Assembly: GCA_020628545.1 (NCBI GenBank)
Contig: JAHDEX010000006.1
Location: forward strand, 32,643-96,642
Direction: 5' to 3'
Length of the DNA: 64,000 nucleotides
Origin: Paracoccaceae bacterium
Lineage (GTDB): Bacteria; Pseudomonadota; Alphaproteobacteria; Rhodobacterales; Rhodobacteraceae
Shown: piece after piece, positions 1-15,000 of the stretch
How the letters are laid out: every line of letters starts with the position of its first letter
Position numbering within the stretch: position 1 is the stretch's first letter
Made by a program: the position numbers and the translations under genes
Notes under the pieces: model-generated
What the model saw: only the letters and a program-made list of their open reading frames with translations
The model's database searches: none
Told to the model about the DNA's origin: nothing

Positions 1-3000
1 CCTGTGTCACCACCGCCCGTATCACCGCCACCAGTGTCACCGCCGCCGCCAGTACCGTCGCTTGGGAAGAAGTCGATGTAGTCGACCCGTGTGAACTCAC
101 CTCCGTCGTTGATGCCGTTCAGCGTCAGGACGTCATTGCCATCAATGATCGCGTTGGCGATTGTGAACTCGCGGAAGTTTTGCGAGCCGACAGCGTTATT
201 GCTCGTGGCATCATCGTCAAAGATGATCTGAGCAGACTTGTCGCCGACATTCACGTTCAGAGTGGATTCCCCATCGCTTTCGTCGACATAGCCGATGACC
301 ACGTCGTAGGTGCCCGCACCGACCCCTGCTGCAGACAGGTTGTAGGTGGCTGTTCCTGTGGACCCAGCGCCGCCAGAGACCGCAATAAGCTCTCCCTGAT
401 CCGCGGCACCCGCGCCCTGTACGGCGTAGCCATTGGAAGATGTAAAGTCCTCGGCCTGGATGCGAACCGGGTCGCCGGTGTTACCACCGCCGCCAGTGTC
501 GCCGCCATCGCCCGGGGCACCCAGAACGAAGTCGGAGTTCGCCGAACCAGCGCCAGGGTTAGTGCCCTGGAAAAGTTCAAAGTAATCGATGTGGTAACCT
601 TGGCTACGACCATCGACTTGGATCGTGTACAATCCAGCCTCCGTGATCTCGATCTGCGCGCCGAAGTTGTTTGGCAGACCATCGATCATGTTTGCATTGC
701 CCCAGCCACCATTGGCAGGACCGCCAAAGAGTTTGATGAAGCCATTCACCTCAGGCTCAGGATTGTTTGACCCGTTGCCGGTCAGGAATGCCGCGATGTC
801 ACCGTTTCCGGCATCTTCTGCGTGCTTGAAGTTCAACCACAGGTCGTTCTGCTGGTCGCCCGCGAAGGTGCCGTCGAGATCAGTCTCCTCATTCGGATTT
901 GGATCGATACGGTCGTCGCGGGAGACAACGAAGCTGAAGGAGTATGTCCCCAACTCCTCTTCTGGCACATAGATTGTGTATTCCAGAAGCTCATCGCCAC
1001 CGTTCGCGTTGTCGATGCCTTTGGACACGTCCGACCCGAACAAGTAGTAACCTGTTCCCTGGAAGCCGTCCTGATTGCCCAGTTCGTCTGATGTCGTGAG
1101 GTACTCCCATTTACCGCCGGGATTGGTGCCACCGGTTCCGTTCTCGTCTTCAATCTGGATCTTGAAGTACTTGTTGTCTCCAGACCCTTCGAGTTCGAAG
1201 AAGCCGTCCGGCGGTTCATTCACCACGCCGCTGTCATCCACCGGAATACCCGTTGGGTTTGTCAGGTAGATCGGCTGGCTGACCGGGCCTACCGGCACCA
1301 GATCACTTGCGCCACTTCCGACGATCGCGCTTGTGTCGGACACTTGCTCAACCACCGCTGCAGTCAGTGCCAACGGCTGGACATCGTCCCCTGCAAAGCT
1401 TTCTCCGCTCGTCGTATTGACGAAGTCGAACGCGCTTGCTGGTACTATCGCCAAGCCATCATTGCCAATCACCACATCAACGGTTTGCACGTCGAAGGCG
1501 TTGTTAACCGCGAAGTCTGGAACCAGCGTATCAAGACGCCCTTGGATCACGGATTCGACAGAGTCTGGACTTCCGCCCGCTGTTCCGTCAGTCGGCTGGA
1601 AGCCTTTGTGCAGGACAACCCGCACGGTATCGCCGGGCGTGCCTGCGACCGTAATCGTCGGAACAGTCCCACCGTAGGTGCCGGTTTGACCGGAGTCGAA
1701 AGTGCCGGAGCCTGTGCTGACGGACAGGACCGCCTCTTTCGTCGCGCGACCCTGAACTGCCTCACCGGCCGCACCCGCTTGCGTGGTGTCACTGCCGAGG
1801 TAGCCTGTTGCCGTCGTCCCGTCGGCAAAAAGCACCGTGAAGGAAGACCCAACAAGTTCGGCACCCGACTGACCGCCTGTGTCAAAATTCGTCGACGTCA
1901 CGTTGTTCGGGTTCAGGAGTCCAGAACTAAAGCCCGCGATCGAATTGGAGTCGCCGTCACCGGAGAACCCAACCGTTTCGCCTCCGTTGAACCCCCCGTC
2001 AACGTTGCCGTCAAATCGCACCAGCAAGCCACGATATCCACCGCTGATGTTCGATGATCCGAAACCCGATGTATCGGCAGCCGGGGTGGCCCCTTCGAAG
2101 AACAGGTTGTCGTCGTTGTTTCCGTTCACGCCATTCGCGCCAACAAAGAACGCGCCTGTGTTGCCATCGCTTTGAATTTGGAACGCTTTCGCAGCGGTGT
2201 CGCCACCTGTTCCATCGTTATCAAAGACCTGATCAGCGAAGACAGCGTTGCGGATGTCGATAAAGACCGCAGCGACCTCTTTGTTGCCAGTGTTCTTCAA
2301 CTGGATTGCGTTCTCGCCAAAGTTCGACGCATCGACGGTATCGTTGCCGTCGAGCACGGTCAGCACCACAGACCCGTTGTTGCCGCCGTCATTCTGGCTA
2401 TCAACCGCGACGCCTTGGACGGTGCCATCGAAGTTTCCATCATCAACCCCAAGCACTTCAAGCGCATCGGCAGTGTCTGCAGGTGGGTCAATGACACCGC
2501 CCGCATTGATGGGATTTTCACCCCCCGCGATCACTTCGATCCCGCTGACAATCGCATTTTGCACGTTGTTGTTCAGGAAATCGATGTTGAGCGTTCCGCC
2601 GGTGACTTCCACTACGGTGCTGATGACCCCGCCATTGCCGCTTCCGAAGAATGCTGCTGGGTTCAGATCGTCAATCGCCGTGACGCCTTCAAGCTGCACG
2701 TCGAAGGCGCGCACGAAGTCGGGGTTAGAAGCTGCCTCAGCGAAGTAGAGGTTCACCGTGACGGTATCGCCGGCAGTGATCCCCGGCAGGTCAATTACCG
2801 GGATTGTGTACGAGAACGAATTGTCATCAGACCGCGCTGTCGCAAAGATCGCATCAGGGACGTCTGTCAGACCAGGTGTTGCTGGCGTTGCATCCACATC
2901 GCCACGGTTTTGCGGGCCCGTGAAGTACGGGCTTGGCGCCGCCGCTGTATCTGCCTGCCAGTCCGGACCGTCATCAAGGGCCGCGACTGTCGAACCAAAG

Positions 3001-6000
3001 GCATTGATCCGCAGCAAGACGTCGCCGACCGGATTGCCTGTTGGGTCACCAATCGGTGGTACGTTGGCGTTTGGATCGTACTCGACCACAAGCGGATCAG
3101 AGATTTGCGTGACCTCTCCGTTGCCATCAACCACACCAACGGCGAAGTAGTTGAAGCCAAGGTTGTCGCCCGCATTTGCCGATTGCGTTGTCGACCGCGT
3201 GACAGGGATTGTCCCATCAAACTGACCATTCTCGTCCAGAGTCACCTCGACCACGTTGGCGACCTTCTGCGCGTTGTTGCCCTGAATACCATTGGGTGCC
3301 TGTGGCGGTGGATCTGAGCTGATGCTATCGCCGTTCGACACAAACGCGGTGTCCAAGATGAAGATTCGGGCAGTCTCACCGGCATTCGCAACCCCCGCAT
3401 CCACTGAGATCGGCAGGTTCGCTTGGTTCACGACGCGCGCCGCAGTGGTTCCGTCGCCCAAAGTCAACGTTGGAGAGCCAAGATCTTCCTGACCTGCTTT
3501 GACAAGCGCGCGCCCGGCAATCGTTTCGTCTGGCGGCGTGATCACACTGGTGGCAGATGTCCCATCAGAGAACTCGACCGAGACCGTGCCACCTGTCAAT
3601 TCGAAGCCAGCCACGGCACCACCGATTGGCCCCACGGTCGCCGTGAAAGGATCAATATCGATGGAGAAGGAGAGCAAATCTCCGACGGCGAAGGCACCGT
3701 CTTCGAACTCCAGGATCAGCTCATTGTTGCCTTCACCCCCTGTCTGCGGATCGACGATTTCATCGCCCATCGTGATTGTGAAATCCGCAAGCGACAGACC
3801 AGAGGTTCCACCATCGAGCTGGAACGGCTTGTTTGTCGCATCACCAATCGGGCCTCCTTCCGCAATTGTCTGCGTGTCAAACCCGTTGTCGGGAATGATG
3901 GTGTCCGCCAGATCGATGACCACGCGTGTGATCGAAACGTCGTTCGCCGACTGGTTTGTGATCTGCATTGAGTTGGTAGCGAATGTGCTGGAGGTGATGA
4001 CGTCCCCGCCCGCGATATTCGCAGTAAAGAGCGCTTCGCCATCCGTTGGCCCAACAACCACATCACCTTTCCGGACAATCTCAATCGCGTTGATGATTGG
4101 GTTATCGGTTGGCACTGGCGCATCCTGCGCAAAGCGGATGTTCAACTCGCCATCTGTGACAGTGACATCGTAGCTGATCGCGCTCAGATCACCGCCACCT
4201 GTTGGTGCCGATGGATCGAAGTCCTGCAGAACGCCTGGAGACGAGCCTTCAACTTCAATGTCGAATACGCGATTTCCTGGCGTTTGGTTCCCTGTGAACA
4301 GCTCAGCAAAGTAGAGCTTTACTTCAAAGTCACCTGGTCCACCTAGGTCACCCACAGGTATGTCATACGAGAACGGTTCGTTGCTCGACCGCGCAGTGTC
4401 GACAACCGCCTGCGGCAAGGAAGTCGGTAGCAGTGTACCATCACCAGAATAGCCTTGCGTATCGCCCCGGTCTTGTGCTGCGTCAGCACTTTCGAGGGTT
4501 AGATAGGCATTATTTTCCTTCGCCGGTGTTCCAAGATCGTCTTTCAGGTCGGCCTGCCAGTCTGGCCCGCCGTCTGTTGCAGCAACTGTGTCGCCAAATG
4601 CGTTGATCCGCAGCACCACGGTGTCTTCCTCGACAACGTCACCTTCGAGGACCGTGATCGCCACCGCCTCGGTTGCTTCGGCGACGGCCTCTCCAATCTC
4701 TGGATCGTCAAGCTCCACCGTCACATCAAGTTGGGCGTTGCCGATGGCATCAAGCGTTGCACCAGCAATGAGGTTCAGCGCGATGGTGCCATTGATCTCA
4801 TCCGTGACGATCTCAAACAACGCCGCGTCGTCACCTGTCAGCGTCAAGGCGAAGCTGCCAAGCGCATCGTCGGAGACGATAATGTCAGCAACCTTTGTCG
4901 CGGCAGTTGTGTCCGTGTCTTGAGATAGTTCTGTCAAGACGGGTGCCACAGTCAGAAGCGGTGCTTCGTTCACATCAGCCAAGGTCAGCGCGAAGTCGGT
5001 GAAGGCATCGACAGGCTCCACGCCCACCTCTGCATCATTGACCTGAACAGTGACGTCGAACGTTGGCTTCGTCTCGAAGTCGAGCACTGTGCCCGCTTTC
5101 AAGAAGAGCTCTGTGCCAACAATCTCAAATGCGTCGGCGTCGGCGCCCGCAAGGCTCAGTTCGTTGGTGCCAAGAATGTCGTCGGTGATAGTGATATCAC
5201 CCACTTTGACCGCCAGCGTCGTATCCGTGTCCTCGGCCAACTCTGGAGCCAATGGTGTGACGGTGACCGCAATCGGCGGTTCATTCGTCTCTGGCAGTGC
5301 TGCCGGAATAAGCGTGATAAAGTCGACGCGACCGAATTCACCGCCCTGCGCTTGGACTTCCAATGTCAGGACAGAGGTTTCGGTCAGCCCGATTACTGTA
5401 TCGAGTTCTACCGTGCGGAAATTACCTGGTTGGACAAAGTTGCCGGTTTCACCACCGGGAACGTTTTGCGTGCCAGCGGTGCCGTCAAAGACCCAACTCC
5501 CCAGTTCGACACCATCCACGGTGACCTTACCGTTACTGATACCGTCAGTTTCATCGATGTACGTCACCGCAACCTTAAAACTTTGACCCGCATAGGCGCT
5601 CAGGTCGTGCGTGACGACGCCCAGCGCGTCCGCAGGCAGACGCAGAATTGCGTCGCCAGAGGCGGCGCTCAGATTATTGATGACATAGTTTTGCGCAGTA
5701 CCAACACCGGTGAAGTCTTCTGCTTCGATCTGGACTGGATCCGACGGCACTTCAAATGCGGACACATCAATGATGATCGGTGCTGCAGAAACTGACAGCC
5801 CAGCAAGGTCGGTCGCAGTTATGATCACTGCCACATCGTCGCCTGTGTCTGGCGTACCAGAGAGCGCACCCGTCAGCGGGTCGATGCTCAGCCAAGCTGG
5901 CAGATCGCCTCCACCAACGAGTTCCGCACTGTAGCTCAGCTCATCGCCAGCCGGGATATCAGCATCCGTGAAGGCATCGACAGGCAGCTCATAAAGGAAA

Positions 6001-9000
6001 GCCTCACCCAGCGTCGCCGATTGATCTTCCAGCGGCGTGCCGACTTCCGGCGCGTCGTTGGTATTGCTGACTGTAATCAGGACCTCAACGGACGAAGTGC
6101 CACCCAGCGGATCAGTTGCAATGATAGATACGGGAAGATCAGTGACCACATCCTCTGCGCCTGGTGTCCCGGACAACGTGCCGAATTCATCGATCGACAA
6201 CCAGTCTGGTTTATCCACCGAGAGGCTGTAGGTGATGTCGCCATCTTCCGGATCTGTGAAGGTGACGGATTCCTCGAGCAATATGCCCTGCTCCACCGTG
6301 AAGGCTGTGACCGGGAAATCGAGCGTTGGGAGCTCATTGTCCGGGATCTCAACTGTCAAAGTGAAGGTTGACGTCGCAGGGATCTGCGCATTCACAGCGT
6401 CCGCTGCAGAAACGGTGACGCTGAACACACCACCCACATCCGGTGTTCCGGTCAGAGCGCCGGTGTTTTCGTCAATCTGTAGCCAGCTTGGCCCATCGAC
6501 AACTGCAAACTTCAGCGGGTCTTCTTCTGGATCAATGAAGGCATCAGCAACGTTGATGTCGAGTGGAAGAAGGCCAACGAGCGTCACATCCTCGACGCCG
6601 TCCGGCGTCTCAGTCGGTGCGAAGTTGGTGCTCGAAAGCGGTACGAGTTCCAGATAGTCGATGCGTGTGAACTCTCCTCCATCAGCGGCACCAGACAGCT
6701 TCAGCTGGTCGCCGTCGCCGATCTGAACCGTTTGCTCGAGCGTCCGAACCCGGAAGCTGGTCGCATTTGCAGCATTGGTGCCCGTGTCCTCGTTCAATTC
6801 GAAGCCGTCCACAGGTGTCTCAACACCGTCAGAGATCAATGACAGAGCAACGTTACCTTGGCCGTCCGCCTCATCGTAATAAGCGATGCGCACTGCGTAT
6901 TGTCCGGCAGGAACATCAGCCAAGTTGAAGGTGGCCGTACCAGTGGATTCGCTGTTGAGAAGCCGGATGCGGTCTTGGGTATTATTTTGGATGAAGTATC
7001 CGGACAATGCGTCGGCGTCTTCGGCCTCAATCCGGATCGGATCCTGGCTCGCGCCGCCGCCAACGTTGACAAGGAACGTATCTTGCGTGTCGAACTCGCC
7101 GTCGCTTGCGACAACCGTGACCTGAACAGATCCTGTTCCACCTGTCGGCGAGCCTGTAATCACCCCGGTGGTCTCATCGATGGATAGTCCGGGCACGTCC
7201 TCCAGCAAGCTGAATGTCAGAGCTGTCCCGTCAGGGTCGTTGAAGGATGTACTGACATCCAAGTTGATTGGATCGTTCAGATTGATGAACTGATCGGCAA
7301 TTGGCGTTGTGACCTCCGGTGCGAAATTCACATCGCCGATGTTCAGGTTGAACGTCTGTGGCTCACTTGATGTGTTATCGTCATCAGCCGTCACCGTGAT
7401 GACAAATGCGCCAGACTCCGTTGGTGTACCGCTGAAGATGCCGGTGTCGGGATCGAAGGCCAGGCCTTCTGGCAGACTACCGCCCTCCTTATCGCTCGTC
7501 GCTGTAAAGGTAAGGATATCTTCCTCATCATCAACAAATGCGGCGCCAGCGTTATAGCTGAACTCTTCACCTTCGGTTGTCGTCTGATCAACCAGCGGGA
7601 ATGGCGCGTATGGGCTGGAGTTTTCGGGATCAACTTCAGCGCGCTGCTCGATAAACTCAAAGTAGTCGATACGTGCAAACTCTCCGCCTTCTGTTGTGCC
7701 TGTCAGAACCAATTGACCGTCGCTTCCAATCACAACATCAGCAAAGGTCTTCGCGCGGAGGTTCTGCGCCTGTGCCGCATTCCCCGGCGTTGCCTCATCC
7801 ATGACGAAGGTCGCGTCAAAGTCAGCCTCGCCAGTTGACGTCACAGATACGCCAATGGTGCTCTCGCCGTCATTTTCGTCGAAATAAACGACCACAAGCG
7901 TGTACGTTCCGGCAGGGACGATCCCTGAAAGATCATATGTCGCCGTACCGCTGGCGCCATTGTCGGGCAGGAACGCAACCTGCCCACCATCCGCAGCACC
8001 TTGCCCTTGGGCTGCATAGGTTGTGCTGCTGTCGAAGTCTTCCGCCTGAATACGGAAGGTTTGTGCGGTTCCGGGCGCAACTTTCAGGACGCCGTTTTCA
8101 AGTGTCGGGATCAAGTTGCTTTCAGCATAGACGACCGTGAACTGATCGCTCGCATCAGTTGTATCGCCATCCGCGTCGATGGTGACTTCCGTTGAACCCT
8201 CGACCACATCTACGATGACCGCATTTTCGCCACCGGTGATGACAACCTCATCATCATCTTCCGCATTGACAATTTCGATACCGTCAAGCGCCTCTGGTGT
8301 ACCGACGACCTTATCAGCGCCGCCGTTGTCTTGCAGGTCAATCTTGTCTTCGCCCAACCCGACCGTGAAGGTGTTGTCTTCAGCATTGCCAACCAAATTC
8401 GTCGGTTGTGTCGTGCCAGAAGTGTCAATTGTTTCCACACCATCTGACAGCTCGTAAGGATCACTTTCGTCACCAACGGGAATGTCTTCATCGACCATGA
8501 TGTCGCGTGAGACTTCGTCGTCCTCAATGATACGACCGGTTGCCGTAGCATTCGCCGTGCTGATCGCGAAGCCTGCGGTCGTCACCCCGGTCAGCGCAAC
8601 AGTCGTCAGGTCCGTCACGCTGACCTTGTCGTCGTTCGCGACATCAACGCTGATGCTACCTGCGCCAGTCGCGTCAAGCGACACTGCGGATGTGCGGGTC
8701 TCTCCATCGACCGTATAGGTCAGGGACAACGTTTGTTCTGCGGCTGGTGCCGTTGCGACAGGGAAGACAAGGGTAACACTGCCAGTGTCTCCCGTTTCGA
8801 TCTTTGTCGGCGCATTGCTGATCGAAATCAGCGTCGCGGCCGTTACGGTGACAGTCGCAATGCCCTGCGTCGTGTTCCCGGATGCATCTGCCACATCGTA
8901 TGTGAAGGTCACATCGCCGAGGAAGCCGTTCGTCGGTGTAACGGTTACTTCGCCGTCAACCAGTGCCAGTGTTGCATCTGGGTCTGAGCTGGCCCCGACC

Positions 9001-12000
9001 GCCACGACCGTCAGCTCGGCTGGATCGCTATCCGCGTCCGTATCGTTCGCTGCAGGATCAAACGTGATTGGCACGTCTTCGAACGTTACGATCGTTTCTG
9101 GAACAGATACGGGCGCTGCGTCGTCTTCCGTCACCGTGCCGACTGCTGCAGTCGGGTCGATAGTGACGGATGGATTGTTCGTGCCAGTCAGCGCAACGCT
9201 GAGCGCCGCATCGCCGTCGGCGATATCGTCGTTTGCAGCTTCAACCGAAAGCACACCAACGCCGTCAGTGAAGGTCACACCAGTCGCAGTCGCGGGGGCG
9301 CCATTCACAGCGTAGTCGATATCCATAGTGCCAGTGAAGCTCGGTGCGCTTAGTGAGAAGTCAACGGTTGTGACCCCCTCGTCACCACCTTCAGCGACAG
9401 GATCTGCTGGTGCTCCGATAGAGAGATCAATTGGATCGGTCGCCGTTAGTGCCAAGTAGTCCCACTCACCCGTGAACTGGTTGGCGTTGTTGTTGAAGTG
9501 TGTGATCGAGATGCCGTAGGCAAGACCACCAGCGCCTCCTGTTAGCGGGTTCTCACCCGCGATGGCGGCTGCCAAAGACCCGTCTGGCGCAATTCCGCGG
9601 ACCGGTGTCGTGGCCGTGCCAAGAATAGCCCCGGTATCATCCAGGAAGGTCGCGATACCGACAATTGTCCCCGCAGTCAGAACATCCGGGATCGTTCCGT
9701 TCTTGTCGATGACAAGCTCGAACTCAACGCTTGCGATGTTGGCCTGTGCGGCTTTGTCGATACCGACGCTTGCCAAGGTCACGGACGATGCATTGCCGAC
9801 AAGGCTTCCGTTGTGCCCAAGTTCCACGCGAAGCTGTTTTGAGGCGTCATCGTTGCCGGTGGCACCTACCACAAACTTCACGAAATCATCGACGCCGCCA
9901 GCGCCAACAGTGATCCCGTAAGACGCAAAGGCTGTCGGGATCCCACCGTCGAAAACATCCGCAAAGACATTATTGGCTTTCGCTTCAACCTTGAAGGTGT
10001 CGACACCGGTCACATCCGCGGCGGACTGATAGTTGTCCTTGATCGTGTTGTTTCCGCCGGTGCCCGTTGAGAAGGAGTCGTTTGCACTCGACTGCGTTTT
10101 GAACACGCCATTTTCGACAAGTGTTGTCGCCTCATTGGTTTGATCGCCGTATGGATCTTCTCTCGAAGTATTGGCGATATTCTGAGCCGGGTTGATCATA
10201 ATCCCTGTGAAGCCAGCCTCGGCGCTGAAGGCGTCCGCCGTATCAACGCTGAAGTCCTGCCGGAAGCTGTTGCCAGTTGTCAGAACGCGGTCGAGACCAT
10301 TGCTCGCGTCATAAGCGAATGGATCATCGGTGTTATCGATGCCGTCGCCGTCGATGTCTGTTGGCTGAACAAACTCATCATCAGCGATTGTGACGGCGGC
10401 GGTGCCATCACCAACGCCCACTGCACCACCAGATGGGACGGATGCACCTGTGATTGTGACGTTGAAGTCAGCCGTTCCAGTCGCAGATTCGTCGCCATTG
10501 TCGATCACATCCACGAACGCGCTGGCTTCGGTATCACCTGCAGCGAAAGTGACGCTGGTCACCGCAGGAACGGTGTAGTCTGCACCTGCAACAGCGCTGC
10601 CATCCGTCAGAGTGAACGTCAGCGTCAACGGCTCATCAGTGTTGCCGAGGCGTGTGAACACAACTTCAGCCTGACCGCCATCCTCTGCGACCTCTGTTGG
10701 CGTGACCGAAACTGCGACGTCTGGCTGACCGACTGCCTCGCGGATCACAATGGCGCTCACCTTGGAGCGGTCTTGTGAAGCGAGGAATTCAAGGTCGATC
10801 GCACCGTTTGCCCCAGGCGCAATCGGGTCAGCCAACTGGATCACGGCACCAACATCAGGGTCGCCGGTAAATGCGACGACGTCGAGGTCAGCAATAACCG
10901 GCGTATCGCCACCTTCTGCAAAGACGCTGAAGACACGCGCGCCTGTGTTGTCGGTGAAGATTTCACCAAAATAGAGGTCGACAAAGTAAACTTTGTCTGG
11001 ATCCGGCACAGCCGCCGAGAATGTGAACCCAGCTTGGCCGTCATTGCCGCCATCATTAATTTCGGTCTTATATACCGTGCCATCGAATGCAGGCTGGAGG
11101 CCGTTACCACCGCCACTATCAGTGAAAGGAGCACCACTTGTGAACGGATTGCCGTCTGTTCCAGACGTTCCTTCGGCAAAGTCGATGCCGTCCTGCGTCA
11201 AAGCAGGACCGCCGGCGTTGATTGCATAAACAACCTCACCACGGACCAATGGACCATCGTCATCAGTCGCAGAGGCAACCGCACCTGCCGGATCAGTGAA
11301 GGTCACTGTCGCGTCGCTGCCGCTGACCGCACCTGACACAAACGCTAGCAAGCTGAGCGCGTCGTCGCCGTTGTCGACGTTGTCGTTTGCGATTGGGAAT
11401 TCCAGACGCCCAGCGCCGTTTGTGAAGGACACCGTCTGCGTCTGCTCTGCCGCGCCTGTGCCATCATCCAGTGAGAACGTGATCTCAATATCGCCTGTAA
11501 AGTTATCGGACGCCGTCAGATCGTAACCAAGATCAGTTGTCCCAAAATCACCATTCTCGACGATGGCATCCGCCGCCGTCACTTCAACATTAACCACTTC
11601 AACAAACTCCTGAGTCACAAGGCGCAACGTCGCGGTGGAGATGTCACCGCCCTGGTTGAGCCAAATCGTATAAGTTCCGGCTGGCAGCGGGCCGCTAAAG
11701 CCCGATCCATCGCCGAATTGAATGCCTTGGGCGCTTCCGTTGCCCAGCGCAGAGGGGCTCAGCAGATTGCCGTCGCTCGGCCCGCCTTCGACGTCGCCCT
11801 CGTTGTAGATGTACCCGCCAAGCAGATCGCCTGCGTTTTCAAACGTGACTGGGTCGGCCGTGATAACACTGCCTGCCTGAATCCCGATGAATGCTTGTGG
11901 CGATCCGGACTCAGCCGTCTGCCAGTCTTCGAGGATGATCCCCGTCAATTCATCGCCTTCCGCCACCGTGAAGGTGAAGTAATCGCGCTCGCGTCCTCCC

Positions 12001-15000
12001 GGGGCGCTGTCGCCTTGCTGGCTCGCAACGATGACCGTTTCGCCAGCCGACAACGTGCCAAGGTCAGTTGGTGCCGCACCATCGTCAGAGAAATCACCGG
12101 CAATGACTGGCGTCCCATCGACGCTATCAACCGGGCCATCGTTCGCAGGGATGGTGGTTGTCACGCTCGCCGCACCGCCGCTTGTCACGGCGATGCCGGA
12201 CATTGTGACTGTGAAGCTCTCATCAAGCTCTGGCAGGGTGTCATCTGAAATATCGACAGTAACCGTCTGCGCGAGCGGGCCACCGGGCTCAAAGGTGACG
12301 GTCAGCTGCGTGCCGCCACCCGTCGCTTCCGCATCGCCCGGTACGTTGGCATTCGATGACCCAGCAATGTCGAGCGTCACGACTGTCGTCTCTGTCACTG
12401 CTTCCCTGAGCGTGACGGTATAGCTCGCAGTGCCTGCGTCTTCTGCGACATTTGCATCACCTGTCAGGGCAGCGGTCGCGCCGGTTGCCTCCGGTACGCG
12501 AATAACGAAGGCACTGATCTTTGCATTATCGACTGCGATCTCTCCACCGTCTTGGATCGTGTCGAAGTTGATGTTCAAGACACCATCGGTCACTTCGGCG
12601 TCAAAGCTCTTGATGATTTTGACACCAGGCGCACCAACGCCGTTGCCCAGCACACCATCGCCATCGTCAAAAAGATCATAGTCGTCGAGAACCGTTTGGC
12701 CCTCAATCGTCGCGTCGAATGAACGGGACCCAACGCCGCCTTCGGACCCGCCACCTGGCTGACCGAAGAATGTCTCGGCGAAGTAGAGGTCGACCGTGTA
12801 AGTGCCGTTTGGCACATCGACATTGTAAGACAGATCGTTGCCCCAACGTTCGGACGTAAAAACTGTGTCCGGAACAGGCTCGCCAGTAAACGGCGTATCA
12901 TCTGCACCGCTGTTGTTGGTGTTGTTGCCGTTAGACGACGCAGGTCCGGTCGTCACGTTTGAGAAGTCGACTGTTGGATGCGGGTTTGCCCCCGTGTCAG
13001 CCTCGAATGTCACGCCAGGCAGACCATAATCCGCCCCGTCAACTTCGGGGCCGCCTGCGTTCACCGCAAGCACGACGTCTCCGGGTGCCAATGGAGCGGC
13101 GAAAGTGAACGGGAAACTTGCAGCAACAGAGTTATTTCCGGCCGCATCACTGAACGCACTCGCCGCGACCGAGACCGAGAAGTCGCCATCCGGCCACGCG
13201 CTGGTGTCGGAAGGCGGGCTGAGTTCGTAAACCAATGTCGCAGTCTTGCCGTCGCCGGAAATTTGCACCGACGGACTGCTGACAGTGGACGGAGTCACCC
13301 CTGTAAACGATAATTCGGAGCCGTCGAGACCTGTGAAAGTTCCAATATCAAGAGCGGTCTCATCGGTCAGTGTCAGCGTGAGGTCACGCGGGCTGTCTTG
13401 ATCGGACAAGCTGTCTTCGACCAAGATTGACGTGACGACGGGGCCGGTTTCGTCAACGACAGGTGGCACCACGCCAAGTTGAGAAATCTCAATCGCGTTG
13501 ATTTTCGGGTTCTGGAAACCAGTCAGGCCATTGTGCTGGAAGGCCAAACTGAGGCTGTCATCGCTTGCTGTGATGACAAATTCTCGCTTTGACACGACGC
13601 CAAGGTAAGGCTGCTTGATCGCCCCGTCGGTGTCATTCGAAAAGGTTGGAATGTCGGCGCCGGTGCCATCAACGAAGTCCGTCGCGTCGCGCAATGGATG
13701 GATGTCGTCAAATTCAGCAGGGACGCTTCCTTCGACCGCGACGTCGAAGATGCGCGGCGGTGCAGAAAAACTGTTCTGCCAGTTTTCGACGTAAAGAAGC
13801 GTGATCTTGTAGGTCGCGCCAACTTCGACATCAAAGTTGTAAGTCAGCTCCGCACCGCCGGGTACGTTCTCGGAACGCTCGTTGACGAACAGCTCCCACG
13901 GTACGACGGATGGATCGACATCGGGTGTGTAGTCAATCTCATCTTCCGCATCAGTCAGCCCATTGCTGAACGTACTGCCCAGCGTACCGGTGATGGTGAT
14001 TGGGCCAGATGGGTCCAATGATCCATCGCTGATCCAATCAGGTCCGTCATCAAGCGCGGTGACGTTGCCGCCGCCAGCATTCAGACGGTAGATCACTGTC
14101 TCATCGGGGATCAAAGAAATTTCGACTCCGTTCTCGCCATCTTCAATCGCGAAGCGTTGGTCGCCCGTTGACGCATCGAAACCTTCGAAATCAGGCCCAC
14201 TAAAGGTGATCGACGTGCCGTTGACATTAACGATGGCCGACCCTGCCTGGAATGAGACGTTGTTTACGTCTGCAGCCGTGGCATCAGTGATGATGACTTT
14301 ATCGTCTTCAGAAAAGTCGGTGATCTCATCACCATTGAGATCGGCTTTTGTTCCTGTGACAACGTCCTCGCCGTCTCCTGTTGTGATGGTATTGTCACCA
14401 CCGCCAACGGTGATCAGGTTATCCGCTTGGTTGCCGGTCACGGACCAGTTGGTGTCAGCGGGCGAGCCGTCAAAATTCTCAACACTTGGGTCGAGCGTGA
14501 TGTCGCCTCCGGGACCGTCATAAATGACGGTGTCCTCACCTGCCGTCCCTGGCCCTTCCGCTTCAGCGACAGTTGTGGCGACGACCTCGTTCCCGATGCC
14601 TTCAATCCGAATGACGTCAAAATCGACAGAGGTGAAGGAGACGCCGTCAGCCTTCTCGGCGACAATCCCAACCGCGGCACCGGACGAAAGCGTTGTATCG
14701 CCATCCGAGATTTGATGCGTGCCATCAAGAACATCACGCAGCACGCCAACTGGAAGAGAGGTGGTGCTGAGTGTGACTGACTGGAAGTCGGTTTCGCCGT
14801 TGACCTTGTAGTTCGCAGCAAGGTCGTAGCCGCCACCAATGTCCGCAATCTCAAGCTGAAGCGTGATCTTTTTCTGGTTGGTAGTCGCCCCACCTGTTGT
14901 CAGCGCCGTGACAAAGGCAGGATCAGTCGAGGTGCCGATCACTTGATAGCTGTCACCAACTTCAAGACCCACTTCGAGTCCCAACTGTCCACCGCCGATG

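Noticed and set aside
54-60. Short GGxGDT-rich repeat at the window edge as a DNA repeat or CRISPR
   Set aside because: It is a low-complexity protein linker (GGGDT units) of the giant gene, without spacers.
2172-3317. A 381-residue plus-strand frame
   Set aside because: It is long only because the opposite strand is coding with few stops in this phase; its Arg/Val/Asp/Cys-rich sequence is an antisense artefact of the malectin region.
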